Source: Nostoc sp. B(2019)
GTDB lineage: Bacteria; Cyanobacteriota; Cyanobacteriia; Cyanobacteriales; Nostocaceae
DNA length: 64,000 nt
Reading direction: 5' to 3'
Assembly: GCF_010091925.1 (NCBI RefSeq)
Contig: NZ_WVID01000011.1
Location: forward strand, 1 to 64,000
Position 1 is the first letter of the stretch. The number at the start of each line of letters is the position of its first letter. Below, one piece after another: positions 17,069-26,526 of this stretch. The notes below the pieces were generated by a model. The model made no database searches. It was not told the DNA's origin and saw only the letters and a program-made list of their open reading frames with translations. Made by a program: the position numbers and the translations under genes.

Positions 17069-17166
17069 ATAGTCATTAGTCAGTGGTCAGTAGTCATTCG
17101 TGAAAAACAAATGACAAGGGATAAATGACTAATGACAAATAATAAAATAGTGATAAATTTTAACCC
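17069..17166. repeat. Heptamer repeats between CGLD27 and asparaginase
   Basis: A short array of AGTCATT/GTCAGTG-type units in one direction (17071-17100) and TGACAAA/TGACTAA units in the other (17110-17140), so the spacer can fold on itself. Same repeat class as in the ribosomal cluster. Confidence 0.6.
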
Positions 17167-18120
17167 ATGACAATGGGAAAACGAACTCAAGCCACAGCAC
17201 TGGAAGTCCGGTTACTGCGGGAAGGTATTATTGAATCGAGGCATATAGTCCAGGCTGTTGTATGCGACGAACGAGGACGGGTTCTAACTGTTGCCGGCAA
17301 CTCAGAAACAGCTGCGTTTGTCCGTTCAGCGCTCAAACCATTTCAGGCACTCGCCGTCACCGCCACAGGTACACTGGAACGCTACGACCTTAGCGATCGC
17401 GACCTGGCAATTATCACGAGTTCCCACAAAGGAACGATAGAGCAAGTCCGACAGGTATTTAACATCCTTTGGCGAGCCGATCTTGACCCTTCAGTACTCC
17501 AATGTCCGATTCCTGAAGGCAGGCGGAGTCCTCTAGAATACAATTGCTCTGGTAAACATGCGGGAATGCTAGCCGTTTGTCAACAACGCCATTGGCCTTT
17601 AAATAACTACTTGGAACGCAAGCACCCAATACAGCAGTTAATTTTGGGCAAAGTATCAGAGTTACTGCGAATGCCAGCAGAAGAATTTATCAGCGCTCAT
17701 GACGATTGTGGTGCACCAACTTATCTGATGCAACTCGGTCACATGGCGTCTTTGTATGCTCTGCTAGCTTCTAGTACCAATTTAGATATGGAGCGTATTG
17801 TCCGTGCAATGACTCATCACCCAGCTATGGTGGCAGGTGATGGAGAATTTGATACGGAATTGATGCGCTTAACTCCAGGAGAACTAGTAAGTAAAGCTGG
17901 TGCCGAAGGAGTGCAGTGCATTGGTAGACTTGGTGAAGGTATGGGATTGGCGATTAAAGTCATGGATGGGGCAAAAAGGGCAAAATATGCCGTTGCTATC
18001 CACTTGCTCCAGCAGATGGGCTGGATTAGTCCTAGTGCGGCAGAAAGCTTGTCAGAAAAGTTTATGACTTTAGGAAAATACAAGCGTTTAGAAGTCATTG
18101 GTGAATTATCATTTTTGTAG
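17167..18120 (+). CDS. L-asparaginase, Rhizobium-type (class 3)
   Basis: A 317-residue enzyme of the Asparaginase_II family (R. etli AnsA type), unrelated to the usual bacterial asparaginases. It would hydrolyse asparagine to aspartate and ammonia in the cytoplasm. Motifs: S54-x-x-K57 (SALKPFQ), SHKG (86-89), NCSGKHAGM (126-134) and DDCGAPT (179-185). Cys127, Lys130 and Cys181 have the same 3 and 51 spacing as the zinc ligands Cys135/Lys138/Cys189 of the R. etli enzyme. Starts at 17167 and 17173 are both possible. It may provide nitrogen from stored or imported asparagine. Confidence 0.8.
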   Translation: MTMGKRTQATALEVRLLREGIIESRHIVQAVVCDERGRVLTVAGNSETAAFVRSALKPFQALAVTATGTLERYDLSDRDLAIITSSHKGTIEQVRQVFNILWRADLDPSVLQCPIPEGRRSPLEYNCSGKHAGMLAVCQQRHWPLNNYLERKHPIQQLILGKVSELLRMPAEEFISAHDDCGAPTYLMQLGHMASLYALLASSTNLDMERIVRAMTHHPAMVAGDGEFDTELMRLTPGELVSKAGAEGVQCIGRLGEGMGLAIKVMDGAKRAKYAVAIHLLQQMGWISPSAAESLSEKFMTLGKYKRLEVIGELSFL

Positions 18121-18167
18121 TTGCCAAACTTTTGACTTTGGGTTATACTAGAAAAGTCAAGAGACGA

Positions 18168-18244
<77 letters not shown>

Positions 18245-18259
18245 AATAAAAAACCAAAC

Positions 18260-18298
18260 AAATCCCTCCAATCTGTAAAGGTTGGAGGATTTTGTTTT
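18260..18298 (+). terminator. Rho-independent terminator after initiator tRNA
   Basis: AAATCC(C)TCCAA pairs with TTGGAGGATTT around a 10-base loop, followed by TTGTTTTATTTT. It sits 16 bases after the tRNA and separates it from the GTPase gene. Confidence 0.75.
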
Positions 18299-18346
18299 AT
18301 TTTGATCTATTCTGAAGTAGGAACCTTCCAAAAAGCGCGGAGAAAC

Positions 18347-19786
18347 ATGGTTGTGAAGTTGCAGCGACCAATTTTAGTAGGAGGACTGGGACTGTCCTTT
18401 TTCCTGTGGATGTTAGAAAGTTGGCATCATTCAATAGTGCAGGTGGGTGAGTTTAGTTTATTGAGCACTTTAGCTGTTGGCGGTGGTTTGTGGTTATTAC
18501 AGCAAAATCGCCCGAAAAGCAGTTTAAAACAGCTAGATAATATGCATGTGGATCGGTCAACCGTGGAAAGTGCGATCGCTAAAGCTGAAGCTGTAATTAA
18601 CCAACTGGCACAGGAAGCAGAAAAACATACAGCCTTAGAGACACTGCGAGAACAAGTTGCCCAATTGCTGTTGGAGTTAGACAGGCAAGAAATTAAACTG
18701 GCTGTTACTGGCGGGAAATCCGTGGGTAAGAGCACTTTGATTCAGGTGCTATCTAACTGGCAAGAAAATCAGCCAAGAGTCAAATTCCAAGAGACAGCAT
18801 CTTTGTTTACAGAAGTGGGTGACAAGTCGGATGCAGATGTTCTGGCAGAAGTGGCAAAATCAGATTTTGTTCTGTTTTTGACAAACGGTGATTTGACAGA
18901 CTCAGAATTTCAAAGTCTACAGCAGATAAAGGCAGCAAATCAGCCCATAATCTTAGTTTTTAACAAACAAGACCAGTATTTCGTAGATGAACGCGCCAGC
19001 ATCTTGCTGTCATTAAAACAGCGGATACAAGAAAATGTAGTTGCAACTGCGGCCTCTCCCATTCCCATTAAAGTACGGAAGCATGAGGTTGATGGCTCTA
19101 TGCAAGAGTGGCTGGAGCAACCAGCGCCAGATATCCAGCAGTTAACACAGCAATTAGGCGAAGTTTTAGCACAGCAAGGACAACGCCTAGTGTGGGTAAC
19201 TACCACCAGAAAAGCCAGATTGCTAAAAGCTGAGGCCAAAAGCTGGCTGAATGGAACCAGACGCGATCGCGCGACTCCAGTTATAGAACAATATCAGTGG
19301 ATAGCTGCTGCTGCTGCCTTTGCTAACCCAGTTCCAGCACTTGACATCTTGGCAACTGCGGCAATTAATGCCCAAATGGTAATGGATTTAGGTAATATAT
19401 ATCAGCAGAAATTTTCCTTAGAACAGGCACAAACTGTAGCCGGAACAATGGGAAGTTTGATGCTGAAACTCGGTTTAGTGGAACTTTCTACAAAGGCTAT
19501 TGGTACTGTCCTTAAGAGTAACGCCGTAACCTTTGTTGCTGGTGGCGTGGTACAGGGAGTAAGTGCCGCTTATCTCACTAGGGTAGCAGGCTTAAGTCTA
19601 ATCGAGTATTTTCAACAACAGGAAGTAGCTATAGATTCAGGAAATACTTTGAATTTGGACAAGTTGCGGCAAACTTTACAAAAGGTATTTCAGCAAAATC
19701 AGCAGATGGCTTTTCTGCAAGGGTTTGTCAAGCAAGGTGTGAAGCGTTTATTACCAGAAGCGCAGCAGACAGAAGTAGTTGCATAA
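18347..19786 (+). CDS. Membrane-associated GTPase (DUF697/YcjF-like)
   Basis: A 479-residue protein started at ATG 18347 with GGAG six bases upstream; a longer frame would run through the tRNA terminator and tRNA. Two N-terminal membrane segments (about 9-24 and 36-52), a helical stretch, then a GTPase domain with P-loop GGKSVGKST (122-130) and specificity motif NKQD (206-209). The C-terminal half is a DUF697-like helical region with hydrophobic segments (AAAAAFANPVPALDILATAAINAQ). Proteins of this plan are common in cyanobacteria, with unknown role in membrane organisation. It appears monocistronic. Confidence 0.75.
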   Translation: MVVKLQRPILVGGLGLSFFLWMLESWHHSIVQVGEFSLLSTLAVGGGLWLLQQNRPKSSLKQLDNMHVDRSTVESAIAKAEAVINQLAQEAEKHTALETLREQVAQLLLELDRQEIKLAVTGGKSVGKSTLIQVLSNWQENQPRVKFQETASLFTEVGDKSDADVLAEVAKSDFVLFLTNGDLTDSEFQSLQQIKAANQPIILVFNKQDQYFVDERASILLSLKQRIQENVVATAASPIPIKVRKHEVDGSMQEWLEQPAPDIQQLTQQLGEVLAQQGQRLVWVTTTRKARLLKAEAKSWLNGTRRDRATPVIEQYQWIAAAAAFANPVPALDILATAAINAQMVMDLGNIYQQKFSLEQAQTVAGTMGSLMLKLGLVELSTKAIGTVLKSNAVTFVAGGVVQGVSAAYLTRVAGLSLIEYFQQQEVAIDSGNTLNLDKLRQTLQKVFQQNQQMAFLQGFVKQGVKRLLPEAQQTEVVA

Positions 19787-19799
19787 TACTAGCTTGCTA

Positions 19800-19872
19800 C
19801 TAGAAGTCGCGGCTAAACGAACAAAGCCCGCTTACGCGGACTAAACTTTCTTAAACCCGCCTGCGCGGGTTT
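19800..19872. repeat. Double-hairpin dispersed repeat, terminator-like
   Basis: AAAGCCCGCTTACGCGGACT (imperfect CCCGC/GCGG hairpin) is followed by AACCCGC-CTGC-GCGGGTT (19854-19871) and TTTAT. The second stem with its T-run can terminate the GTPase transcript. The two-hairpin arrangement is a familiar dispersed repeat of Nostoc-type genomes (from memory). Confidence 0.6.
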
Positions 19873-19944
19873 TATCTGTATAGGCGCGATTTCTAATTGC
19901 CAGCTTGCTTTTTTATTAGTTTTTGTCAGGAATAGAGTCATTGA

Positions 19945-21123
19945 ATGAGCGATCGCCCCTGTATATTCTCCTTTTTTGCTGGCTCAGGTTTTTTAGATTT
20001 AGGTTTTGAAACCTGCGGCTTTAACATTGTTTATGTCAATGAAATTTTCTCCCCATTCATGGCAGCGTACCGCTATTCACGGGAGGTTCTCAACCTAACA
20101 TTGCCAGAATACGGATACCATGACGGAGAAGCGGGAGACGTAACCAAACTTATCGAAGGAATACAAGGGCAACATTTTGAGGAGTTAGTAAAAGACTGTC
20201 GTAAGTCTAATGATATTGTGGGTTTTATTGGTGGGCCTCCCTGTCCTGATTTTTCTATTGGAGGAAAAAACAAAGGGCGTTTAGGAGATAATGGTAAACT
20301 TTCTACTTCATACATTGAATTAATTTGCCGTCATCTTCCAGATTTCTTTTTATTTGAGAATGTAAAGGGTTTATGGAAAACAAAAAAACACCGTTTATTT
20401 TTTGAATTACTAAAGCAAAAGTTACAGCAAGCAGGCTATATATTAACAGAGCGTTTGATTAATGCTATTGAATTTGGTGTACCCCAGGATAGAGAAAGAA
20501 TTATTCTCGTTGGTTTTCACAGTGATTTTGTTAAGAGTATAGAAATAGAAATTGGTAGTGACAAGCTACTACGTGAAGGGAGTTTTCCCTGGGATAATCA
20601 CATTTCATATCCTCAAGAAAAAGTTTTTTCTTATCCTTGGCATAAGTACGAACCATTTAAAGAAGATTCTGTAGTACCTTGTCCTGATGGCATTCCTCAA
20701 AAGTTAACTGTTGAATATTGGTTTAGAAAAAATAGTGTGATGAAGCATCCCAATGCTGAACATTATTTTAAACCAAGGGCAGGCATCACAAAATTTGCTG
20801 TTGTTGATGAAGGAGATGATTCTAAAAAGTCTTTCAAGCGTCTGCACAGATGGCGCTACTCTCCAACAGCTTGCTATGGAAATAATGAAGTACATTTGCA
20901 TCCCTATAAAATTCGTCGAATTTCTGTAGCGGAAGCTTTAGCAATACAATCTTTACCTGCAACTTTTGTGCTTCCAGAGCAGATGTCGCTCACAAATATG
21001 TTTAAAACTATTGGTAATGGCGTGCCATATTTGGCATCAAAGGCGTTAGCTCAAACTATTCTTGATTTCTTAGCATCTGGCGAGAAAAAAACTGTCGAGC
21101 TTCCTAGGCTGACGATCGCCTAA
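19945..21123 (+). CDS. Orphan C5-cytosine DNA methyltransferase
   Basis: A 392-residue C5 methyltransferase. Motif I FFAGSGFLDLGF (10-21), catalytic motif IV GGPPC (96-100) with Cys100, motif VI FENV (137-140), motif VIII QDRERI (181-186) and motif X GNG (357-359) are all present, so it should be active. The target-recognition region is about 190-320; its specificity cannot be read. No restriction endonuclease or Vsr gene is next to it, so it looks solitary. It is more AT-rich than the deoC gene after it, perhaps a sign of transfer. The ATG overlaps a HIP1 octamer. Confidence 0.85.
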   Translation: MSDRPCIFSFFAGSGFLDLGFETCGFNIVYVNEIFSPFMAAYRYSREVLNLTLPEYGYHDGEAGDVTKLIEGIQGQHFEELVKDCRKSNDIVGFIGGPPCPDFSIGGKNKGRLGDNGKLSTSYIELICRHLPDFFLFENVKGLWKTKKHRLFFELLKQKLQQAGYILTERLINAIEFGVPQDRERIILVGFHSDFVKSIEIEIGSDKLLREGSFPWDNHISYPQEKVFSYPWHKYEPFKEDSVVPCPDGIPQKLTVEYWFRKNSVMKHPNAEHYFKPRAGITKFAVVDEGDDSKKSFKRLHRWRYSPTACYGNNEVHLHPYKIRRISVAEALAIQSLPATFVLPEQMSLTNMFKTIGNGVPYLASKALAQTILDFLASGEKKTVELPRLTIA

Positions 21124-21292
21124 CATGAACTCAAATATTCACAGTCATTCGGGAACATCTGGGAAACTCTTAGACAACACTAAGTCAGCAGAATCTTTTC
21201 AGGATAAACTGCTAATAAATATGGTTTAATATATATATAAGAAATGTTTTAATTTTTTATAAATTAATAATCAATCACTGGCAGAAGACACG

Positions 21293-21973
21293 ATGGCAGC
21301 AGACTATCCAGAAATTGATATTGCGCCATTTATTGATCACGCCCTGTTAACGCCAACAGCTACCCCAGAGCAGGTTGAGCAATGGTGTGAAGAAGCATAC
21401 AGATTTAATTTTGCGGCGGTTTGTCTGTACCCCGCCTATGTGAAGCAAGCAGTCGAGCTTCTGCACGGCAAAGAACCGAAAGTATGTACAGTTATTGGTT
21501 TTCCTGCTGGTGCGACGACTTCAGCCGTCAAGCTGTATGAAGCTCAAGAAGCTGCGGACAGTGGAGCCACTGAGTTAGATGTGATGATCAATCTGGGCTG
21601 GTTGAAAGCTGGCAAAACAGAAGAAGTCCACCGGGAGATTGCCGAAATTTGCGAAGCGACTGGGCAAACTATTAAAGTAATTTTAGAAACCAACCTGCTG
21701 ACAGATGCAGAGAAAAAACTGGCAGCTGAAATATCTATGGAAGCAGGGGCGACATTCTTAAAAACCAGTACCGGTTGGAACGGTGGAGCTACCGTCGCAG
21801 ATGTGCAACTTTTGAAGGAAGTAGCAAAAGAAAGGGTGGGTATTAAAGCATCAGGTGGAATTCGCACCGTTAATCAAGCCCTGGACTTAATCTTAGCGGG
21901 CGCTACTAGATTAGGCACATCTCGTGGTATCGATTTGATCCGCCAGCGCGATAATCTGGAAAAGAGTGGATAA
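21293..21973 (+). CDS. deoC: Deoxyribose-phosphate aldolase
   Basis: A 226-residue TIM-barrel aldolase that splits 2-deoxyribose 5-phosphate into glyceraldehyde 3-phosphate and acetaldehyde in deoxynucleoside salvage. Schiff-base Lys157 is in FLKTSTGW (155-162). The proton-relay residues are Asp96 (ELDVMIN) and Lys185 (IKASGG). Length and motifs are normal. It precedes recO on the same strand, an arrangement I associate with cyanobacteria, but a 454-base repeat-rich spacer separates them. Confidence 0.9.
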   Translation: MAADYPEIDIAPFIDHALLTPTATPEQVEQWCEEAYRFNFAAVCLYPAYVKQAVELLHGKEPKVCTVIGFPAGATTSAVKLYEAQEAADSGATELDVMINLGWLKAGKTEEVHREIAEICEATGQTIKVILETNLLTDAEKKLAAEISMEAGATFLKTSTGWNGGATVADVQLLKEVAKERVGIKASGGIRTVNQALDLILAGATRLGTSRGIDLIRQRDNLEKSG

Positions 21974-22427
21974 TCATTTGTCTTTTGTTCTCTATCCGAC
22001 CCTAGCTTTCTCCTGCAAAGACGCTATTGTACGCGGGGAATAGTAAGCCGCTCTTTGAATATCTATGTCATTTGTTCTTCGTCCTAAACCTAATGACCAA
22101 TGACTAATACCCCTTACGGATGACACTCGTTCCGACGCTCGTGATGCTTGATGACTCGCTACTACTGTGCACTAAGAGTCTCCCGCTTTTCTACGAGAGG
22201 CTGCGCCCTAAGCCTAGCTATGCCGCAGGCTTTACGAGACGCTAAGCAAACGCTAACGCCAGTCACCTGGTTTGCGAAAACGCCACTTGCTAAGAGCGAA
22301 CAAGCCGGGAAACTTCGGAGTTCTGTTCGCCCTTGGAGGAAAGCGGAGCCATTACCGGAAGCCGCTGCTCCGACTTCTCTTTGCAATACTGGACTCACCG
22401 CGCTGGCTCACTAATGACTAATAACTC
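21974..22427. repeat. Nested dispersed repeats between deoC and recO
   Basis: 454 bases with no real gene; an 88-codon frame here is composed of repeats. Heptamers (CTAATGACCAATGACTAAT, about 22090-22106) flank a GC-rich mosaic of short palindromes, including CCGGAAGCCGCTGCTCC (22358-22374), which nearly matches CCGGAAGCCGACGCTCC at 51926-51942. CTAATGACTAATAACTC closes the block. It looks like repeats inserted into repeats. Confidence 0.65.
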
Positions 22428-23357
22428 ATGAGTAGAACCTATAAAGCAACTGGAATTAATCTCAAAACCCAGGCGCTAGGAGAATCGGATAAAATAGTGA
22501 CGATTTTGACACGAGAATTTGGTCTGATTCGAGCAGTTGCTCCTGGGGCACGCAAGCACAACTCCAGCCTTGGTGGTAGGAGTGGGATGTTTGTGGTAAA
22601 TGAACTATTAATTGCCAAAGGGCGATCGCTCGATAAAATTACTCAGGCACAGACGTTAAAAACTTATCCAGGTCTGGCTAAAGATTTAGGAAAACTAGCT
22701 GCTAGCCAGTATTTAGCAGAAATAGTCTTGTGCCAAGCTTTGAGTGAGCAACCCCAAGAAGAACTTTATGAGATACTCAATGAACATCTCAGTCGCTTGG
22801 AGACATTGCCCAAGACAGAAGTATCTAGTATCTTGGCTTACCTGTCTCATGCGGTATTTCACCTTTTAGCTTTGGCAGGACTAACGCCTCAAGTACAAGT
22901 CTGTTGCCTAACTCAGCGTCCCCTAATGCCAGACTTTATAGATCCCAACTGGCAGGTAGGATTTAGCATCCCTGCCGGCGGAACGGTTTGCTTAGAGAAC
23001 TGGGAGCGATCGCGAACAGAGGGAGAAGGCGAGAGAGGGAGACATGAAAATTCATCTTTTCCTCAACCACTCAATCACTCCATTACGTCATCGCTTCCAA
23101 AACCTACCTACCAAACAGTTGTTGTCCATCGGCAAGAAGTACCTGTGATTTCTTGTCGTTTGAATGCCACAGAACTAGCAATGCTCCAGCTGTTGTCGCA
23201 ACCAGAGATAATGCAAATGGATGCAGCCAAAGATTCTGGCTGGTTATCTGTTGAGCATATTTTGCGCCAGTATACTCAGTATCATTTAGGTCGCTCGATT
23301 CGCTCTGCTACCTTAATCGACTCTTATTTTGCTGCCAACCATGATGCAACCGTCTGA
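22428..23357 (+). CDS. recO: DNA repair protein RecO
   Basis: A 309-residue RecO, which loads RecA on SSB-coated DNA with RecR. The N-terminal OB fold (1-80) begins [24 protein letters not shown], and the helical domain follows. It is longer than usual: residues about 195-228 ([16 protein letters not shown]...SSLPKP) are a low-complexity insert encoded by a GA-rich tract starting at a HIP1 site (23007). Cys159-Cys160 and Cys188 may be remnants of the zinc site. The stop overlaps the next gene by 17 bases. Confidence 0.85.
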   Translation: MSRTYKATGINLKTQALGESDKIVTILTREFGLIRAVAPGARKHNSSLGGRSGMFVVNELLIAKGRSLDKITQAQTLKTYPGLAKDLGKLAASQYLAEIVLCQALSEQPQEELYEILNEHLSRLETLPKTEVSSILAYLSHAVFHLLALAGLTPQVQVCCLTQRPLMPDFIDPNWQVGFSIPAGGTVCLENWERSRTEGEGERGRHENSSFPQPLNHSITSSLPKPTYQTVVVHRQEVPVISCRLNATELAMLQLLSQPEIMQMDAAKDSGWLSVEHILRQYTQYHLGRSIRSATLIDSYFAANHDATV

Positions 23358-24981
23358 TTTGGATAAAAAAATCCTGCCTTTGTCACCAAGCTACGCCAAA
23401 AAACAGAATAGAGCATCAGATCCTACCGTAACCAATCGCCTGAGTGCTGTTCCCAAGTCAGCACTCAGTCAAATCAATAGTCAAGGAATGTCTCCAAAAG
23501 ACGTTTCTAAAAACGATAAAAACTGGACGGCGGAAATACCAAAAACTGATGTTCCGAGTCAATCAGAAAAACAGTCTGATGAGCGATTAAATACTGCTGA
23601 GGCAGGTAGCAATGGACAAATGCCAGTAACAACTACCCCAGAAAAAGAACCACCGAAATTAGATGGGTCTGGTTCCGGTGGAAAAGCCTCATCAAGAAAT
23701 GTAAAACATTTAGGGTTTTTACCCGTATTGAAAAATCCCAATTTCTTGGCTCTTTGGGGTGGTCAAGTTTTCTGCCAACTTGCTGATAAAGTGTATTTGG
23801 TGCTAATGATTGGCTTGATTCATAGTCAGTTTCAAACAGGCAATCAGAGCATTAGTGGTTGGGTATCGGCGTTAATGATGTCTTTTACCATTCCTGCTGT
23901 GCTGTTTGGTTCTGTCGCTGGTGTGTTCGTAGATCGCTGGTCGAAAAAGGCGGTGCTGGTGGCAACAAATGCCTGGCGTGGCATCCTGGTTTTAGCAATT
24001 CCTTTGCTAATGTGGTTGACTCATGATTGGAAACCCATCGGAATGTTACCAGTCGGTTTTGGCATCATCTTGGGTGTGACTTTTTTAGTTTCCACACTGA
24101 CACAGTTTTTCGCACCAGCAGAACAAGCAGCAATTCCTTTAGTAGTAGAAGAACAGCATTTACTCTCTGCTAACTCCCTTTACACAACGACAATGATGGC
24201 ATCGGTGATTGTCGGCTTTGCTGTGGGAGAACCGCTATTGGCGATCGCTGATCAAATTTGGCTGCAACTTGGTGGTAATGGAGGACTGGGTAAAGAACTT
24301 TTGGTAGGTGGCAGTTATGCGATCGCGGGACTAATTTTGTTTCTCTTGGCAACCAAAGAAAAACCTCACGCTCCCGAAACAGAATTTCCTCACGTATTCT
24401 CTGACTTGCGGGATGGTTTTGGCTATCTCAGAGCGAATCAACGCGTTCGGAATGCCTTGCTTCAGCTAATTATCTTATTTTCTGTCTTTGCAGCATTAAC
24501 TGTTCTTGCCGTTCGTATGGCAGAAATAATTCCTAACTTGAAAGCCTCCCAGTTCGGCTTTTTACTAGCAGCTGGCGGCGTTGGTATTGCTGCTGGAGCA
24601 GCAATTCTTGGTCAATTTGGACAACGCTTCTCCTATAGCCAATTAAGTCTGTGTGGTTGTTTGGGTATGGCAGCATCTCTGATTGGTCTATCAATATTTA
24701 CAACGCATCTTTGGGTAGTCCTGCTATTGGTGGCCCTGGTGGGTATCTTTGGAGCACTAATTGGTATTCCCATGCAAACCGCTATCCAAACAGAAACCCC
24801 GGCAGAAATGCGTGGCAAAGTATTTGGTCTGCAAAATAATGTGATTAATATTGCCCTATCTTTACCTCTGGCATTAGCAGGTATAGCAGAAACTTTTGTG
24901 GGATTACAGGCCGTTTTTCTGGGATTAGCTGCGATCGTCTTTTCAGGAGGTATCTTAACCTGGTATAACTCACAAGACTAG
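23341..24981 (+). CDS. MFS transporter with long N-terminal tail
   Basis: A 546-residue protein, started at ATG 23341 ([10 protein letters not shown]); a TTG 12 bases earlier is less likely. About 120 N-terminal residues are hydrophilic, Ser/Lys/Glu-rich and probably disordered. The rest is a 12-helix major facilitator of the MFS_3/enterobactin exporter-like type, with [16 protein letters not shown] as the loop 2-3 motif and [14 protein letters not shown] near helix 10. Substrate unknown. It overlaps recO by 17 bases, so the two are probably translationally coupled, a pairing with no obvious functional logic. Confidence 0.75.
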   Translation: MMQPSDLDKKILPLSPSYAKKQNRASDPTVTNRLSAVPKSALSQINSQGMSPKDVSKNDKNWTAEIPKTDVPSQSEKQSDERLNTAEAGSNGQMPVTTTPEKEPPKLDGSGSGGKASSRNVKHLGFLPVLKNPNFLALWGGQVFCQLADKVYLVLMIGLIHSQFQTGNQSISGWVSALMMSFTIPAVLFGSVAGVFVDRWSKKAVLVATNAWRGILVLAIPLLMWLTHDWKPIGMLPVGFGIILGVTFLVSTLTQFFAPAEQAAIPLVVEEQHLLSANSLYTTTMMASVIVGFAVGEPLLAIADQIWLQLGGNGGLGKELLVGGSYAIAGLILFLLATKEKPHAPETEFPHVFSDLRDGFGYLRANQRVRNALLQLIILFSVFAALTVLAVRMAEIIPNLKASQFGFLLAAGGVGIAAGAAILGQFGQRFSYSQLSLCGCLGMAASLIGLSIFTTHLWVVLLLVALVGIFGALIGIPMQTAIQTETPAEMRGKVFGLQNNVINIALSLPLALAGIAETFVGLQAVFLGLAAIVFSGGILTWYNSQD

Positions 24982-25321
24982 TTATCAGCTAACAAGAATT
25001 CTTATTCATTACCTTTTTACTTCAGGATTTTGTGTTCATGGTAGACTTATGTGAGTAATAATTTATCGCATACTTGCTGGAAATTAATCTGACATTAGCC
25101 AGAATAAGTTGTTTAAATGTATAAAATGAACAACTTATAAGTAAAGTAAATAAAGGCGTAAATCCATTAGTTTAAACATCTGAACAAATCAGATTTTGAG
25201 CTAGTGTGTGGCAGTAATTTATCATAACGAAAAAGCTAGCAAGTACAGCATGATAAAAAAAGACAAAAAACACACACAAAACTGAATAGATAAAACTCGC
25301 TTTTCTTATAGCTAATAAAGA
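24982..25321. other. AT-rich spacer before glycosyltransferase
   Basis: 340 bases with no gene, no clear terminator and no repeat array. A-runs and a few TA-rich hexamers just upstream of 25322 could be promoter elements, but none is convincing. Confidence 0.4.
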
Positions 25322-26470
25322 ATGCGTATAGCCTGGATTGGAAAAAAATCACCCTTTTGCGGTAATGTCACCTACAGTCGAGAAATTACAAATGCCTTGC
25401 TAGATCGGCGACATCAAGTTAGCTTTCTTCACTTCGCTCAAGAAGAATCGGAACCAGACAACTGGCCAAACTTTCAGGAAGTTTCCCTACCCTTCATTTA
25501 CAAGTCCCAGGTTTACACAATTCCTACTTTTAAAGCGACCAAAGTTTTAACCCAGTCGCTACGGCAAATCAAGCCGGATGTAGTTCATGCTTCCTTGACC
25601 TTATCTCCCCTTGATTTTGTTCTACCAGAAATATGTGAACAACTAAATTTGCCTCTAATTGCCACTTTTCACACACCATTTGCTGGCAAAGGGGCAAAAC
25701 TGATTTCTGGCACACAACTTTTGGCTTATCAGCTGTACGCACCTTTTTTGGTTAATTATGATCGCGTGATTGTATTTTCCCAAATTCAGCGAGAATTATT
25801 AGCACGTATGGGTGTACGGGAAGAAAATATCGCCGTAATTCCCAACGGTGTTGATACCAGCAAGTATTCTCCCGGAACTTCTAAAGTTAAAGCAGAATTT
25901 AAAGCCGAACGCTTGTTTGTTTATCAAGGTCGCATAGCGCCAGAGAAAAATATCGAAGCCCTCCTTCGAGCTTGGAAGCAGTCAGAAATGGGGACTGATA
26001 GTAAGTTACTAATTGTTGGCGATGGCCCTTTGAAGCCTTCTTTAGAACCATTTTATGGTTGGGAATATGGCATTATCTGGCTGGGATTTGTTGCTGATGA
26101 AGATCGACGTATCGAAATTTTGCGGGGCGCAGATGTATTTATTTTGCCTTCATTGGTAGAGGGTCTGTCCTTATCTTTATTAGAAGCAATGGCATGTGGT
26201 CTAGCTTGTTTAGCAACAGATGTAGGTGCAGATGGAGAAGTCTTAGAAAAAGGGGCGGGTATAGTTCTTAATACTAAGACAGTGCGATCGCAATTAAGAA
26301 CCCTCTTACCAGTCTGCCAAGACCATCCTGAGTTAACAACACTACTAGGGCAAAAAGCTAGACAGCGCGTATTAGACCGTTATACCCTCAGCAAGAATGT
26401 TACTCAGTTGGAAGAACTTTATAGAGAAGTTTTAACACAGCGTCCTCTACCCCTAAGTCGCAGAGCTTAA
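25322..26470 (+). CDS. Glycosyltransferase family 4
   Basis: A 382-residue GT-B enzyme. It opens with MRIAWIGKKSPFCGNVTYSREI, a typical GT4 donor-loop start, and has the linker IPNGVDTSKYSP (near 180) between domains. The C-terminal domain has FVYQGRIAPEKNIEALLRAW and the catalytic E-x7-E motif EGLSLSLLEAMACG (around 280-293). It resembles phosphatidylinositol mannosyltransferase/SqdX-like enzymes, so a lipid acceptor is possible but unproven. It stands alone. Confidence 0.8.
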   Translation: MRIAWIGKKSPFCGNVTYSREITNALLDRRHQVSFLHFAQEESEPDNWPNFQEVSLPFIYKSQVYTIPTFKATKVLTQSLRQIKPDVVHASLTLSPLDFVLPEICEQLNLPLIATFHTPFAGKGAKLISGTQLLAYQLYAPFLVNYDRVIVFSQIQRELLARMGVREENIAVIPNGVDTSKYSPGTSKVKAEFKAERLFVYQGRIAPEKNIEALLRAWKQSEMGTDSKLLIVGDGPLKPSLEPFYGWEYGIIWLGFVADEDRRIEILRGADVFILPSLVEGLSLSLLEAMACGLACLATDVGADGEVLEKGAGIVLNTKTVRSQLRTLLPVCQDHPELTTLLGQKARQRVLDRYTLSKNVTQLEELYREVLTQRPLPLSRRA

Positions 26471-26526
26471 AAAAAGTAAGAACTATTTTTGGTATCAAAG
26501 CGATAGATGTTCATTACAAGCACAGA

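Noticed and set aside
22148-22414. 88-codon plus-strand frame and its minus-strand shadow
   Set aside because: Made of GC-rich palindromic repeats; open in both strands by composition; no family features.
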